Assembly (NCBI GenBank): GCA_963761655.1
Contig: CAVXHI010000003.1
Coordinates: forward strand, 248,001 to 312,000
Direction: 5' to 3'
Origin: RYN-122 sp963761655
GTDB lineage: Bacteria > Actinomycetota > Actinomycetes > Mycobacteriales > SCTD01
DNA: 64,000 nucleotides
The notes beneath the pieces were generated by a model. The model searched no databases. It saw only the letters and a list, made by a program, of their open reading frames with translations, and was not told where the DNA came from. Positions within the stretch are counted from its first letter, which is position 1, and the number at the start of each line of letters is the position of its first letter. A program made the translations under genes and the position numbers. This document shows, one piece after another, positions 35,909 to 43,479 of this stretch.

Positions 35909-36696
35909 CCACGGCAGAGCACCGGAGCGGGGTCGGCGCCCTGCTCGCCTCCTACCGCCCGCTGAGCCTGCGCGGCCTGGAGGCCCGGGCGGCGCTGATG
36001 GTCCGCGAGGACCGCAAGTACGTCGTCCCCGTGCCCGTCCTGACCCGCCTGCTGGACCGGCTGCGCCCCGCCTTCGAGGTGCTCGAGGTCGAGGGCCGGC
36101 GGACCAGCCGGTACGACTCCACGTACTTCGACACCCCCGACGCCGGCCTGTTCCGGGCCCACGCCCAGGGGCGCCGGCTCCGCTACAAGGTCCGGACCCG
36201 CGAGTACACCGACCTGCAGACCCGGTTCGTCGAGATCAAGCTCAAGGGCGAGCGCGGCCGCACCGTGAAGGTCCGTCGGCCCTGCACCGCGCAGGAGCAC
36301 CGCGAGGGCGGTCCGGGCGTGGTCGCGTACACGGCGCACGTCATCGGGGCCCACTACGGCGAGCCGCCCGCCGACCCGCTCGTCCCGACGCTGTCCGTCG
36401 TCTACGACCGCAGCACGCTGGTCGCCTCGTCGGAGGAGCTCCGGCTGACGATCGACACGTCCCTGGCCTTCGCCCGCCCGGACGGACGCCGGGTCGCCGG
36501 CCTGCGCCCGGACCTCGCCCTGGTCGAGGTCAAGTCGCCGTCGGGACGCAGCGACGTCGACCGGCTGCTGCTCGGGCAGGGGCTGCGCCCGCAGTCGTTC
36601 AGCAAGTACGGCCTCGGGCTGGTGTGCGCCCGCGACGACGTGCCCCGCGCGGACCTGCGCCGGTCGGTGCAGCAGTACCTCGACGTCGCGGCGTAG
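35905..36696 (+). CDS. VTC-domain (polyphosphate polymerase-like) protein
   Basis: This CYTH/VTC tunnel-fold protein of 263 residues shows the basic and acidic tunnel residues: REDRKYVVP, STYFDTPD, RLRYKVRTREY, FVEIKLKGERGRTVKVRRP, ALVEVKSPSG, and SFSKYGLGL. Eukaryotic Vtc4 makes polyphosphate, and bacterial members are proposed to bind or make polyphosphate or similar anionic polymers. ATG at 35905 overlaps the DUF4956 stop. Enzyme activity is inferred. Confidence 0.87.
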   Translation: MTTAEHRSGVGALLASYRPLSLRGLEARAALMVREDRKYVVPVPVLTRLLDRLRPAFEVLEVEGRRTSRYDSTYFDTPDAGLFRAHAQGRRLRYKVRTREYTDLQTRFVEIKLKGERGRTVKVRRPCTAQEHREGGPGVVAYTAHVIGAHYGEPPADPLVPTLSVVYDRSTLVASSEELRLTIDTSLAFARPDGRRVAGLRPDLALVEVKSPSGRSDVDRLLLGQGLRPQSFSKYGLGLVCARDDVPRADLRRSVQQYLDVAA

Positions 36697-36719
36697 GACC
36701 GGAGCCCGTCGCCGTACAC

Positions 36720-36746
36720 TTGGCACTCCCGCTGCGCGAGTGCCAG
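36720..36746 (+). promoter_or_regulatory. CIRCE-like operator (HrcA site) before fmdB
   Basis: TTGGCACTC (36720-36728), nine spacer bases, then GAGTGCCAG (36738-36746). The arms are inverted repeats at 8 of 9 positions, and both arm sequence and the 9-bp spacer match the CIRCE consensus (TTAGCACTC-N9-GAGTGCTAA) bound by the heat-shock repressor HrcA. A possible -10 box TACACT abuts it at 36715-36720. It lies 33 bp before the fmdB start. Confidence 0.8.
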
Positions 36747-36779
36747 GGGCCCGCGTGTCAGAGGACGAGAGGGACAGAC

Positions 36780-37094
36780 GTGCCGACCTACCAGTACCGG
36801 TGCACCGCGTGCGACCAGCCGCTCGAGGTCGTGCAGTCCTTCTCCGACGCCGCCCTGACCGAGTGCCCGGCCTGCGGTGGCCCGCTCCGCAAGGTGTACG
36901 GCGCCGTCGGGGTCGTGTTCAAGGGCTCCGGCTTCTACAAGAACGACAGCCGCTCGGAGAAGAAGAGCGGCGCCCCTGCCGCCTCCTCCTCCTCGGACAC
37001 GACGACGACGCCGGCCAAGACCGACAGCCCGGCCGCGGCTCCTGCCGCCGCCCCGGCCAGCACCCCGGCGGCCTCCCCGAGCAAGCCCGCCTGA
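36780..37094 (+). CDS. FmdB-family zinc-ribbon protein
   Basis: The 104-residue protein starts PTYQYRCTACDQPLE, with CxxC knuckles at about 8-11 and 29-32 (CPACGGPL) that bind zinc, then GSGFYKNDSRS and a low-complexity Ser/Thr/Ala/Pro tail of about 45 residues. It is a small regulatory-type protein of unknown exact role. GTG at 36780 has GAGGG upstream. The CIRCE-like site before it suggests control by heat shock. Confidence 0.9.
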   Translation: MPTYQYRCTACDQPLEVVQSFSDAALTECPACGGPLRKVYGAVGVVFKGSGFYKNDSRSEKKSGAPAASSSSDTTTTPAKTDSPAAAPAAAPASTPAASPSKPA

Positions 37095-37117
37095 CCCGTC
37101 TGTGGACGGCGGCTCCC

Positions 37118-37136
37118 CCGGGGGCCGCGCCCCCGG
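37118..37136 (+). terminator. 7-bp GC hairpin after fmdB
   Basis: CCGGGGG and CCCCCGG flank the loop CCGCG, 23 bp after the fmdB stop and 21 bp before the next gene. A T-run is missing, as is usual at this GC content. Confidence 0.45.
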
Positions 37137-37157
37137 CACCGCCCTAGTGTCGGCCGC

Positions 37158-37979
37158 ATGACGCAGCCACGCACCGCCGAGATCGGGGTCATCGGGGGCT
37201 CGGGCTTCTACGCCTTCCTCGACGGCGCCCGCGAGGTCGCGGTCGAGACGCCGTACGGCCCCACCAGCGACCCGGTCGTCGTCGCCGAGCTCGGCGGGCG
37301 CACCGTCGCGTTCCTCCCGCGGCACGGGGCCGACCACCGCTTCCCGCCCCACCGCATCCCCTACCGGGCCAACCTCTGGGCGCTGCGGAGCCTCGGGGTG
37401 CGGCAGGTCGTGGCGCCGTGCGCCGTCGGGGGCCTGCAGCCCGAGCTCGGGCCCGGCACCCTCGTCGTCCCCGACCAGCTGGTCGACCGCACCAGCGGCC
37501 GTGAGCACACCTTCTACGACGACGCCGCCGTCCACGTGTCCTTCGCCGACCCGTACTGCCCCCGCGGCCGGGCCGTCGTGCTGTCCCGCGCCGAGGCGCA
37601 GGGCTGGGAGCCGGTCGACGGCGGCACGCTGGTGGTCATCCAGGGCCAGCGCTTCTCCACCCGCGCGGAGTCCCGGTGGCACGCCCGGCAGGGGTGGTCG
37701 CTGGTCGGGATGACCGGGCACCCCGAGGCCGTCCTCGCCCGCGAGCTCGCCCTCTGCTACACCGCGGTCGCGCTCGTCACCGACCACGACGCCGGGGTCG
37801 AGAGCAGCGGCGCGGTCACCCAGGCGGAGGTGTTCCGCGTCTTCCAGGAGAACACCGAGCGGCTGCGCAGCCTGCTCGCCGACGTCGTCCTGGCGCTGCC
37901 CGCCGACCAGGAGTGCACCTGCGCCCGGGCGCTCGACGGCCTCCCGGTCGACCTCGCCCGCGACCTCCAGCTGCCGTGA
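37158..37979 (+). CDS. mtnP: S-methyl-5'-thioadenosine phosphorylase
   Basis: This enzyme splits methylthioadenosine with phosphate for methionine salvage. The 273-residue protein has IGVIGGSGFY at the N-terminus, FLPRHGADHRFPPHRIPYRANLWAL (quoted in part as PRHGADH and PPHRIPYRAN), APCAVGGLQ, VIQGQRFSTRAES, and GMTGHPEAVLARELALCY with VTDHDAGV. ATG at 37158. The following SAF gene overlaps by four bases, so the two are probably co-translated though functionally unrelated. Confidence 0.92.
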   Translation: MTQPRTAEIGVIGGSGFYAFLDGAREVAVETPYGPTSDPVVVAELGGRTVAFLPRHGADHRFPPHRIPYRANLWALRSLGVRQVVAPCAVGGLQPELGPGTLVVPDQLVDRTSGREHTFYDDAAVHVSFADPYCPRGRAVVLSRAEAQGWEPVDGGTLVVIQGQRFSTRAESRWHARQGWSLVGMTGHPEAVLARELALCYTAVALVTDHDAGVESSGAVTQAEVFRVFQENTERLRSLLADVVLALPADQECTCARALDGLPVDLARDLQLP

Positions 37980-38602
37980 CCGCCGCCCTCCCCCCGGCGC
38001 TGCGGACCGCCCTGCGGGTCGTCCGCCGCCGCCGCGGCCTGCTCGCCGCCGGGCTCACCGCAGCGGCCGTCGCCAGCGCCCTGCCCGTGCTCGCTCCGCC
38101 GGTCGAGCCCGGCACGGTGGTGCTCGCTGCGGCCCGCGACCTCCCCGCCGGGGCGGTCCTCGACGACGCCGACGTCGTCCGGCTCGAGCTCCCCGCGCGG
38201 GCCCTGCCCGAGGGCGCCCTGCCCGACGCACCGGTCGCCGGGCTGCGGCTCGCCGGGCCCGTCCGCCGGGGCGAGGCGCTGACCGACGTCCGGCTGCTCG
38301 GGGCCGGCCTCCTGGCCCGGGCCGGCGAGGGCCTGGTCGCCAGCCCGGTCCGGCTGGCCGACCCTGCCGGAGCCGCCCTGGTGCGGGCCGGCGACCACGT
38401 CGACGTCCTCGCCGCGGCGCCCGACGGCGGTGCCCCCGTCGCCCCGACCGCCGCCAGCGACGTCCTGGTCCTGTCCGTCCCGGCGCCCGACGACGCCGTC
38501 GAGGGCGGGCTCGTCGTCCTGGCGACGACGCCGGCCACCGCCGCCCGGCTCGCCGCGGCCGCGGTCAGCAGCCGGCTCTCCGTCGTCCTGCGACCGGCAT
38601 GA
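37976..38602 (+). CDS. SAF-domain protein (CpaB/RcpC-like)
   Basis: The 208-residue protein has an N-terminal membrane anchor (about 18-38, RRRGLLAAGLTAAAVASAL) and a SAF domain (about 45-110: VVLAARDLPAGAVLDDADVV, quoted by its AARDLPAGAVLDD core). It then has a CpaB-type extracytoplasmic part containing GDHVDVLAA. CpaB proteins help assemble Flp pili, but no other pilus genes are near. In many actinobacteria a lone SAF gene lies near fmdB, as here. GTG at 37976 overlaps mtnP (GTGA). Confidence 0.82.
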   Translation: MTAALPPALRTALRVVRRRRGLLAAGLTAAAVASALPVLAPPVEPGTVVLAAARDLPAGAVLDDADVVRLELPARALPEGALPDAPVAGLRLAGPVRRGEALTDVRLLGAGLLARAGEGLVASPVRLADPAGAALVRAGDHVDVLAAAPDGGAPVAPTAASDVLVLSVPAPDDAVEGGLVVLATTPATAARLAAAAVSSRLSVVLRPA

Positions 38603-40179
38603 GCTCCTACGCCGTCTGGGGCTGGGGCGGCCCGGCCGACGAGCCCCGCCGGGCCGACCTCGAGGCGCTCGCCCCCTTCGTGCAGGACACCACCGGGGTC
38701 GCGGTCCAGCCGCCGGAGGACCCGGCGCCGCTGCAGGCGGTCTCCCCGTCCCGCCGGCTCGGCGCGCTGCCCGGGCCGCTCCGGGAGCTCGCCTCGGACG
38801 ACCCGGCCGACCGGCTCCGCCACGGCATCGGCCGGTCCTACCGGGACGTCGTGCGGGGTCTGCGCGGGCAGGTGCCGCACCCCGCCGACCTCGTCCTGCG
38901 CCCCCGGGACGAGGCCGACGTCGCCGCCGTCCTGGACTGGGCCGGCAGCGAGGGCGTGCCGCTCGTGCCCTTCGGCGGCGGGACGAGCGTCGTCGGCGGG
39001 GTCGAGCCGGTCGGGCTCGAGGCCCCCGTGTCCCTGGACCTCGGGCTCCTCAGCGGGCTGCTCGAGGTCGACGGCACCAGCCGGGCGGTCCGCCTGCTGG
39101 CCGGCACCCTCGGCCCGGACGCCGAGGAGGCGCTCAAGCCGCACGGCCTGACGCTGCGCTTCTACCCGCAGAGCTTCGAGCGCTCGACCGTCGGCGGCTG
39201 GGTCGCGACGAGGGCCGCAGGCCACTTCTCCACCGGCCCCACCCACGTCGACGACCTCGTGCAGTCGGTCCGCGCCGTGACCCCGGCCGGGCCGTGGGAG
39301 TCGCGCCGCCTGCCCGCCTCGGGTGCCGGCCCGTCCCCCGACCGGCTGCTGCTCGGCAGCGAGGGCACCCTCGGCGTCGTGACCTCGGCCTGGCTGCGGG
39401 CCCAGCCCCGGCCGGCGCACCGGTGGTCGGCCACCCTCGCCGCCCCGACCTTCGCGGGCGGCGCGGCCGCGGTCCGCGCCCTCGTGCAGGCCGGCTTCTC
39501 CCCGGCGACCTGCCGGCTGATCGACCCGGCCGAGAGCGCCCTGACCGGGACGCTGACCACGGGGGAGGCCGCCCTGGTGCTGGGCCTCGAGTCACTGCAC
39601 GCGCCCCTGGACCCGGAGCCCCTGCTCGCGCTCTGCCGCGACGCCGGCCTGCGGGTGGTCGAGGCCGGAGCGAGGGGCGAGGCGGGCTCGGCCTGGCGGT
39701 CGACCTTCGTCCGGGCGCCGTACCTGCGCGAGCAGCTGGTGCTGCTGGGCGTCCTGGTCGAGACCTTCGAGACCGCCTGCACCTGGAGCGCCCTCGACGG
39801 CCTCGTCGCCGGGGTCACGGGCGCGGTCACGGAGGCCCTGCAGCGCGTCTGCGGAGGAGGCTCCGTCAGCTGCCGGCTCACCCACGTCTACCCCGACGGC
39901 GCGGCCCCGTACTTCACGGTCCTCGCCCCGGCCCGGCGCGGCAGCGAGGTCGCGCAGTGGGACGAGGTCAAGGCGGCCGCGACCGAGGCCCTGCTGGCTC
40001 ACGGCGGGACGGTCACGCACCACCACGCCGTCGGGCGCGACCACCGGCCCGGCTACGACCAGCAGCGGCCCGACGCGTTCGCCCTCGCCCTGGGAGCGGC
40101 CAAGGCGGCGCTCGACCCCGCCGGGGTCCTGAACCCCGGCGTGCTCATCGACGCTTCTGCGGCTTCCCCCGCCAGGTGA
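38599..40179 (+). CDS. FAD-binding oxidase, alkyldihydroxyacetonephosphate synthase-like
   Basis: This 526-residue VAO-type flavoprotein has the FAD-binding PFGGGTSVVGGVEP (about 130), TVGGWVATRAAGHFS (about 198), LLLGSEGTLGVVTSAWLR (about 255), a C-terminal TVTHHHAVGRDH, and GVLNPGVLI near the end. These match the alkyl-DHAP synthase family involved in ether lipids, and bacterial members often oxidise other 2-hydroxy acids, so the substrate is uncertain. ATG at 38599 overlaps the SAF stop (ATGA). Its last 35 bases overlap the convergent small gene at 40145. Confidence 0.88.
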   Translation: MSSYAVWGWGGPADEPRRADLEALAPFVQDTTGVAVQPPEDPAPLQAVSPSRRLGALPGPLRELASDDPADRLRHGIGRSYRDVVRGLRGQVPHPADLVLRPRDEADVAAVLDWAGSEGVPLVPFGGGTSVVGGVEPVGLEAPVSLDLGLLSGLLEVDGTSRAVRLLAGTLGPDAEEALKPHGLTLRFYPQSFERSTVGGWVATRAAGHFSTGPTHVDDLVQSVRAVTPAGPWESRRLPASGAGPSPDRLLLGSEGTLGVVTSAWLRAQPRPAHRWSATLAAPTFAGGAAAVRALVQAGFSPATCRLIDPAESALTGTLTTGEAALVLGLESLHAPLDPEPLLALCRDAGLRVVEAGARGEAGSAWRSTFVRAPYLREQLVLLGVLVETFETACTWSALDGLVAGVTGAVTEALQRVCGGGSVSCRLTHVYPDGAAPYFTVLAPARRGSEVAQWDEVKAAATEALLAHGGTVTHHHAVGRDHRPGYDQQRPDAFALALGAAKAALDPAGVLNPGVLIDASAASPAR

Positions 40180-40456
40180 GCGACTGCGCGTCGAGGGCCC
40201 GCAGCAGCGGGTCGCCCTCCTCGAGCAGCCGCTCCCCCAGCGCGACGGCTCCGGCCAGCTGGGCGTCGTCGAGCTGCCGGTAGGCCGGCCTCCGGCGGTC
40301 CAGGGCGTCGTACCAGCAGCCGCCGACGGCGTGGTCGAGCAGGACGCGGCCGAAGCAGTGGTCCAGCCGCAGCACCCACCGCTGCTCGCGGGCCCTGGCC
40401 GGCAGCCGCTCCTTCACGAGCGCCAGGTAGGCACGCTCCGTGTCGTCCCTGCTCAC
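40145..40456 (-). CDS. Conserved small protein of unknown function
   Basis: The 103-residue protein from GTG 40456 (SRDDTERAYLALVKERLPAR) is basic and Arg-rich, with HCFGRVLLDHAVGGCWYDAL near the middle and SLTWRGKP at the end. It looks like a conserved helical actinobacterial protein, but no domain is recognised. The gene is divergent from mscL and its 3' end overlaps the AGPS-like gene by 35 bp. Confidence 0.65.
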   Translation of the reverse strand: MSRDDTERAYLALVKERLPARAREQRWVLRLDHCFGRVLLDHAVGGCWYDALDRRRPAYRQLDDAQLAGAVALGERLLEEGDPLLRALDAQSLTWRGKPQKRR

Positions 40457-40528
40457 GGGGTGGTCGTCCCCGGGGACCGCCGGTGGCACACTCGCGCGGC
40501 CCTGCCCCCGACCGTCGAGGAGTCCCCG

Positions 40529-40963
40529 GTGGACGGCTTCCAGAAGTTCATCCTGCGCGGCAACGTCGTCGACCTCGCGGTCGGTGTCGTCATCGGCGCC
40601 GCGTTCGGCGCCATCGTCAGCGCCGTCGTCAAGGGCGTCATCACGCCGCTCATCGGGCTGCCCGGCTCGGCGAACTTCGACGCGCTCGGCGTCTGCCTGC
40701 GGGGCGCCTGCCCGGTCGACGGGTCCGGCGCCCGCACCGGGCACTTCCTCGCCTACGGCAGCGTCCTGACCGCGGTCCTGAACTTCCTGATCATCGCGGC
40801 GGTCATCTACTTCGGCGTCGTCCGGCCCGTGCAGCGCCTGCTCGACCGGCACAAGACCGAGCCCGAGGTGGTCGCGGAGACCAAGGAGTGCCCGGAGTGC
40901 CTGTCGAGCATCCCGGGCGCGGCCCGCCGGTGCGCCTTCTGCACGGTCGAGCAGCTGGCCTAG
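40529..40963 (+). CDS. mscL: Large-conductance mechanosensitive channel with C-terminal zinc ribbon
   Basis: MscL opens under membrane tension to relieve hypo-osmotic shock. The 144 residues have the first helix and gate (FILRGNVVDLAVGVVIGAAF), a periplasmic loop with two cysteines (CLRGACP), and the second helix (SVLTAVLNFLIIAAVIYFGVV). After the normal cytoplasmic helix there is an extra CPECLSSIPGAARRCAFC zinc ribbon, a four-cysteine tail absent from E. coli MscL. GTG at 40529 follows GAGGAG. Confidence 0.94.
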   Translation: MDGFQKFILRGNVVDLAVGVVIGAAFGAIVSAVVKGVITPLIGLPGSANFDALGVCLRGACPVDGSGARTGHFLAYGSVLTAVLNFLIIAAVIYFGVVRPVQRLLDRHKTEPEVVAETKECPECLSSIPGAARRCAFCTVEQLA

Positions 40964-41128
40964 TCAGACCCCGCGGTCGTGGTGCGGCGGCCGGTCGGCG
41001 AGCAGCCGCTCGTCGTCCAGGGGCTCACGGTCCGGCGTCGGCGCGCGGGGCTCGTCGCGCACGGGGACGGCCCCGGGGGGCCCGACCGCCCGGCGTCGGC
41101 GTCGCTCGGTCCGGCGCTCCTGGTCCAC
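40964..41128 (-). CDS. Possible small basic protein (54 aa)
   Basis: GTG at 41128 opens a 54-residue frame that is Arg- and Asp-rich (DQERRTERRRRRAVG) and ends DDERLLADRPPHHDRGV. The C-terminal RPPHHD-type end recalls small conserved actinobacterial proteins. It is convergent with mscL and divergent from the ECF sigma gene; no ribosome site is seen. It could be chance in GC-rich DNA. Confidence 0.4.
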   Translation of the reverse strand: MDQERRTERRRRRAVGPPGAVPVRDEPRAPTPDREPLDDERLLADRPPHHDRGV

Positions 41129-41140
41129 GGGGCCAGGCTA

Positions 41141-41170
41141 CGGACCCGACCGGACCCGACCGGACCCAAC
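41141..41170. repeat. Three 10-bp tandem repeats before the ECF sigma gene
   Basis: CGGACCCGAC, CGGACCCGAC and CGGACCCAAC follow one another with no gap, the third differing by one base. The period equals one helix turn. They lie between the small divergent frame (start 41128) and the sigma factor gene (41201), where an operator would be expected. Confidence 0.7.
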
Positions 41171-41200
41171 CGGGAGCGGGCGGCGCGGCTAGTGGGGGGT

Positions 41201-41677
41201 GTGGAGGTGGACGAGCGGGTCGAGCCCGGGTTCCAGGACGCCCTGGCCGCGCACCTGCCCGCCATGTGGTGGCTCGCCCGCCGGTACGCCGGGGGCGCCG
41301 CCGAGGACCTCGTCCAGGAGGCCCTCGAGCAGGCCTGGCGGCGGCGCGACAGCTACGACCCGGCGCGCGGGAGCCTCCGGACCTGGCTGCTCGTCCTGGT
41401 CGCCGACCGCTGCCGCAAGCACGCCCGCGCCGCACGCCCTACCGCCGAGCTGCCCGACGTCGCCGCGCCCGTGCGGGACGGGGACCTGCCGGTCGACCTC
41501 GGCCGTGCCGTCGCCTCGCTGCCGCCGCGGCAGCGGCTCGCCGTGGAGCTGTTCTACGTGGTCGGCCTGCCGGTGGCCGAGTGCGCCGAGGTCATGGGCT
41601 GTGCCGCAGGCACGGTGAAGTCGACGCTGTCGGACGCCCGCGCCCGGCTCCGCCCGCTCCTGGAGGTGTCCGGATGA
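41201..41677 (+). CDS. ECF-family RNA polymerase sigma factor
   Basis: This 158-residue alternative sigma factor has region 2 (WWLARRYAGGAAEDLVQEALEQAWRRRDSYDP, quoted by EDLVQEALEQAW) at about 20-85 and region 4 (LPPRQRLAVELFYVVGLPVAECAEVMGCAAGTVKS, quoted by GLPVAECAEVMG) at about 105-155. It has no extra C-terminal domain. GTG at 41201 is preferred; GTG at 41192 or 41207 is possible. Its stop overlaps the following membrane gene (ATGA), which suggests a sigma/anti-sigma pair. Confidence 0.92.
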   Translation: MEVDERVEPGFQDALAAHLPAMWWLARRYAGGAAEDLVQEALEQAWRRRDSYDPARGSLRTWLLVLVADRCRKHARAARPTAELPDVAAPVRDGDLPVDLGRAVASLPPRQRLAVELFYVVGLPVAECAEVMGCAAGTVKSTLSDARARLRPLLEVSG

Positions 41678-43360
41678 ACGAGGACGACGTCGACGCCGCC
41701 CTGCGCGCCTGGGGGGAGCAGCAGCGGGCCGCGGTCCCCCGCCGTCTCGCCGAGCCGGGGGTGACCGAGCTCCGGCTGACGCCGGGCGTCCGGACCGCCG
41801 CCCGGCCGCGCCCCGTCCTCGCCACGCTGCTGACCGCTGCCGCGGTGGTCGCCGCGGTCGCGGTCGGCGCCGTCCTGCTGCCCGGCCGGGACGGGGCCGG
41901 GCCTGTCGCGGAGCCCTCGGGTCCCCGCGACACCGGCGGCATCGCGGCCGTCCGCACCGCCGACGGCGGTCGCAGCCTCGTCGTCACCTACGGCCACGGC
42001 GCCTGCGACGGCCTGGCGTCCCTCGCCGCGAGCGAGACCGACGACGCCGTGAGTCTGCGCCTCGACGTCCCACGCACGGCCACCACCTGCACCGCGCAGC
42101 TGGTCCTCGCCAGCCTGGCGGTCCGGCTGACCGCCCCGCTCGGCGATCGCCGGCTCGTCGCCGGCAGCGCACCCGTGGAGCCCTTCGACGGCGGCCGGCT
42201 GCTGGAGCCGAGCGCTCTGCCCTCGGCCTACACGGAGCGCAGCGAGAGCAGCCCCGGCGAGGCGGACGGGTCGGCGACCGTGCTCTGGTCCCGCACCTGG
42301 AGCCCGCCGCGCGCGGTGGCCGAGGGCGGCTGCACCCCCGTCGGGGCGCCGCTGACCGTCTCCCAGGGCCCCGCCGGCCACACCTGGGCGCCCCCCGACC
42401 TCCGCCGCAGCGGCACCGCCCGGGTGCAGGGCACGACTGCCGACGTCTTCTCCGGCACGACCGGCCGGCTCCTCGTGTGGCAGGCCCGCGGTGGTTCGGT
42501 CGCGGTGTCGTCGCGACCGGCCTGCGGCGGCGAGCGGGTGATGTCGCAGGAGCAGCTCGAGCAGGTGGCCGACGGGCTGCGGCCGGGCGACAGCGTCGGC
42601 GGCCCCGTGTCGGGCGAGCAGCAGACGGGACCGGCCGTCGCACGGATCAGCCTCGCGAACAGTCTGCTTCGGCGCGTGCGCCTACACCGCCCCGCTCGGC
42701 CTGCCCGCCGTGACCGTCTACCCCGACCGGTCCTGGGTCGCCGCCGTCCCCGGGCGGGAGGGCCCGACCGGGGCCTTCCGCCGCGGCACGCTGACCGCCC
42801 CGGAGTACGCCCGCCTCCAGGACCTCGCCCGCGACGCCGGCCTGCCGGGCGACGTCCGGCCGCTGCGGCTCAAGGACGGCTACCTGATCGAGGACGGCGG
42901 CGGGAGCGTCTTCACCGGCACGGACGCCGGCGGGGCGCCGTTCCGGCTGGACGCCGCGCACCTGGGCGAGAGGGACGACCGCATCTCCGAGGACGTCCCG
43001 CGACGGCAGCGGCTGCGCGCGCTGCAGCAGGCCCTGGAGGACGTCGCGACCGGGCCCGGTGACCCGTTCGTCGCGGCGCGGAGCGCCCTGCTGGCCCGGC
43101 TCGAGCCGCAGCCGGTCGAGGCGTCGCCCTGGTCCGGGCAGCCGCTCGCCGGACTGCCCGTCGCCACCGACGGCGTCCGCTGCACCGAGCTGGCCGACGA
43201 CGCGCTCGCCGGCGCGCAGGAGCAGCTGGGCGGGGCCAGCCGGGCCGGGGCCGTGACGGTCGTCCGGAGCGCCGGACAGCGGTGGGCCGTCCTGCTGCGG
43301 CCCCTGCTGCCGCACGAGCAGGGCTGCGACGCCCTGGACGTGGAGTCCTTCCGGCGCTGA
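41674..43360 (+). pseudogene. Membrane-anchored protein, possible sigma-factor partner (frame break here)
   Basis: The first part (ATG 41674) has a short cytoplasmic head, one membrane helix at about residues 48-70 (VLATLLTAAAVVAAVAVGAVLL), then an extracytoplasmic domain. At about 42,658 the frame breaks; coding continues one base over as VCFGACAYTAPLGLPAVTVYP and runs to TGA 43360. Both parts have even codon use and no start between them, so a single protein of about 562 residues is likely. It recalls membrane anti-sigma partners by topology and by overlap with the sigma gene, but no zinc-binding ASD motif is seen. Confidence 0.65.
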
Positions 43361-43384
43361 CCCGGGGCTACCCTCGACGCGTCC

Positions 43385-43460
43385 GCCTCCGTAGCTCAGT
43401 GGACAGAGCGCCTCCGTCCTAAGGAGGGCGTCGGGAGTTCGATTCTCTCCGGGGGCACCA
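43385..43460 (+). tRNA. tRNA-Arg (anticodon CCT)
   Basis: Acceptor GCCTCCG pairs with CGGGGGC through one G-T wobble. The D arm is GCTC/GAGC, the anticodon stem CCTCC/GGAGG encloses GTCCTAA (CCT, reading AGG), and the T arm GGGAG/CTCTC closes with one G-T pair around TTCGATT. CCA is encoded. Confidence 0.95.
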
Positions 43461-43479
43461 CCGGTCCTAGGGTCGCGCC

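Noticed and set aside
37976..38602. Flp pilus locus
   Set aside because: The CpaB-like gene is alone; no prepilin, peptidase or ATPase genes are near.
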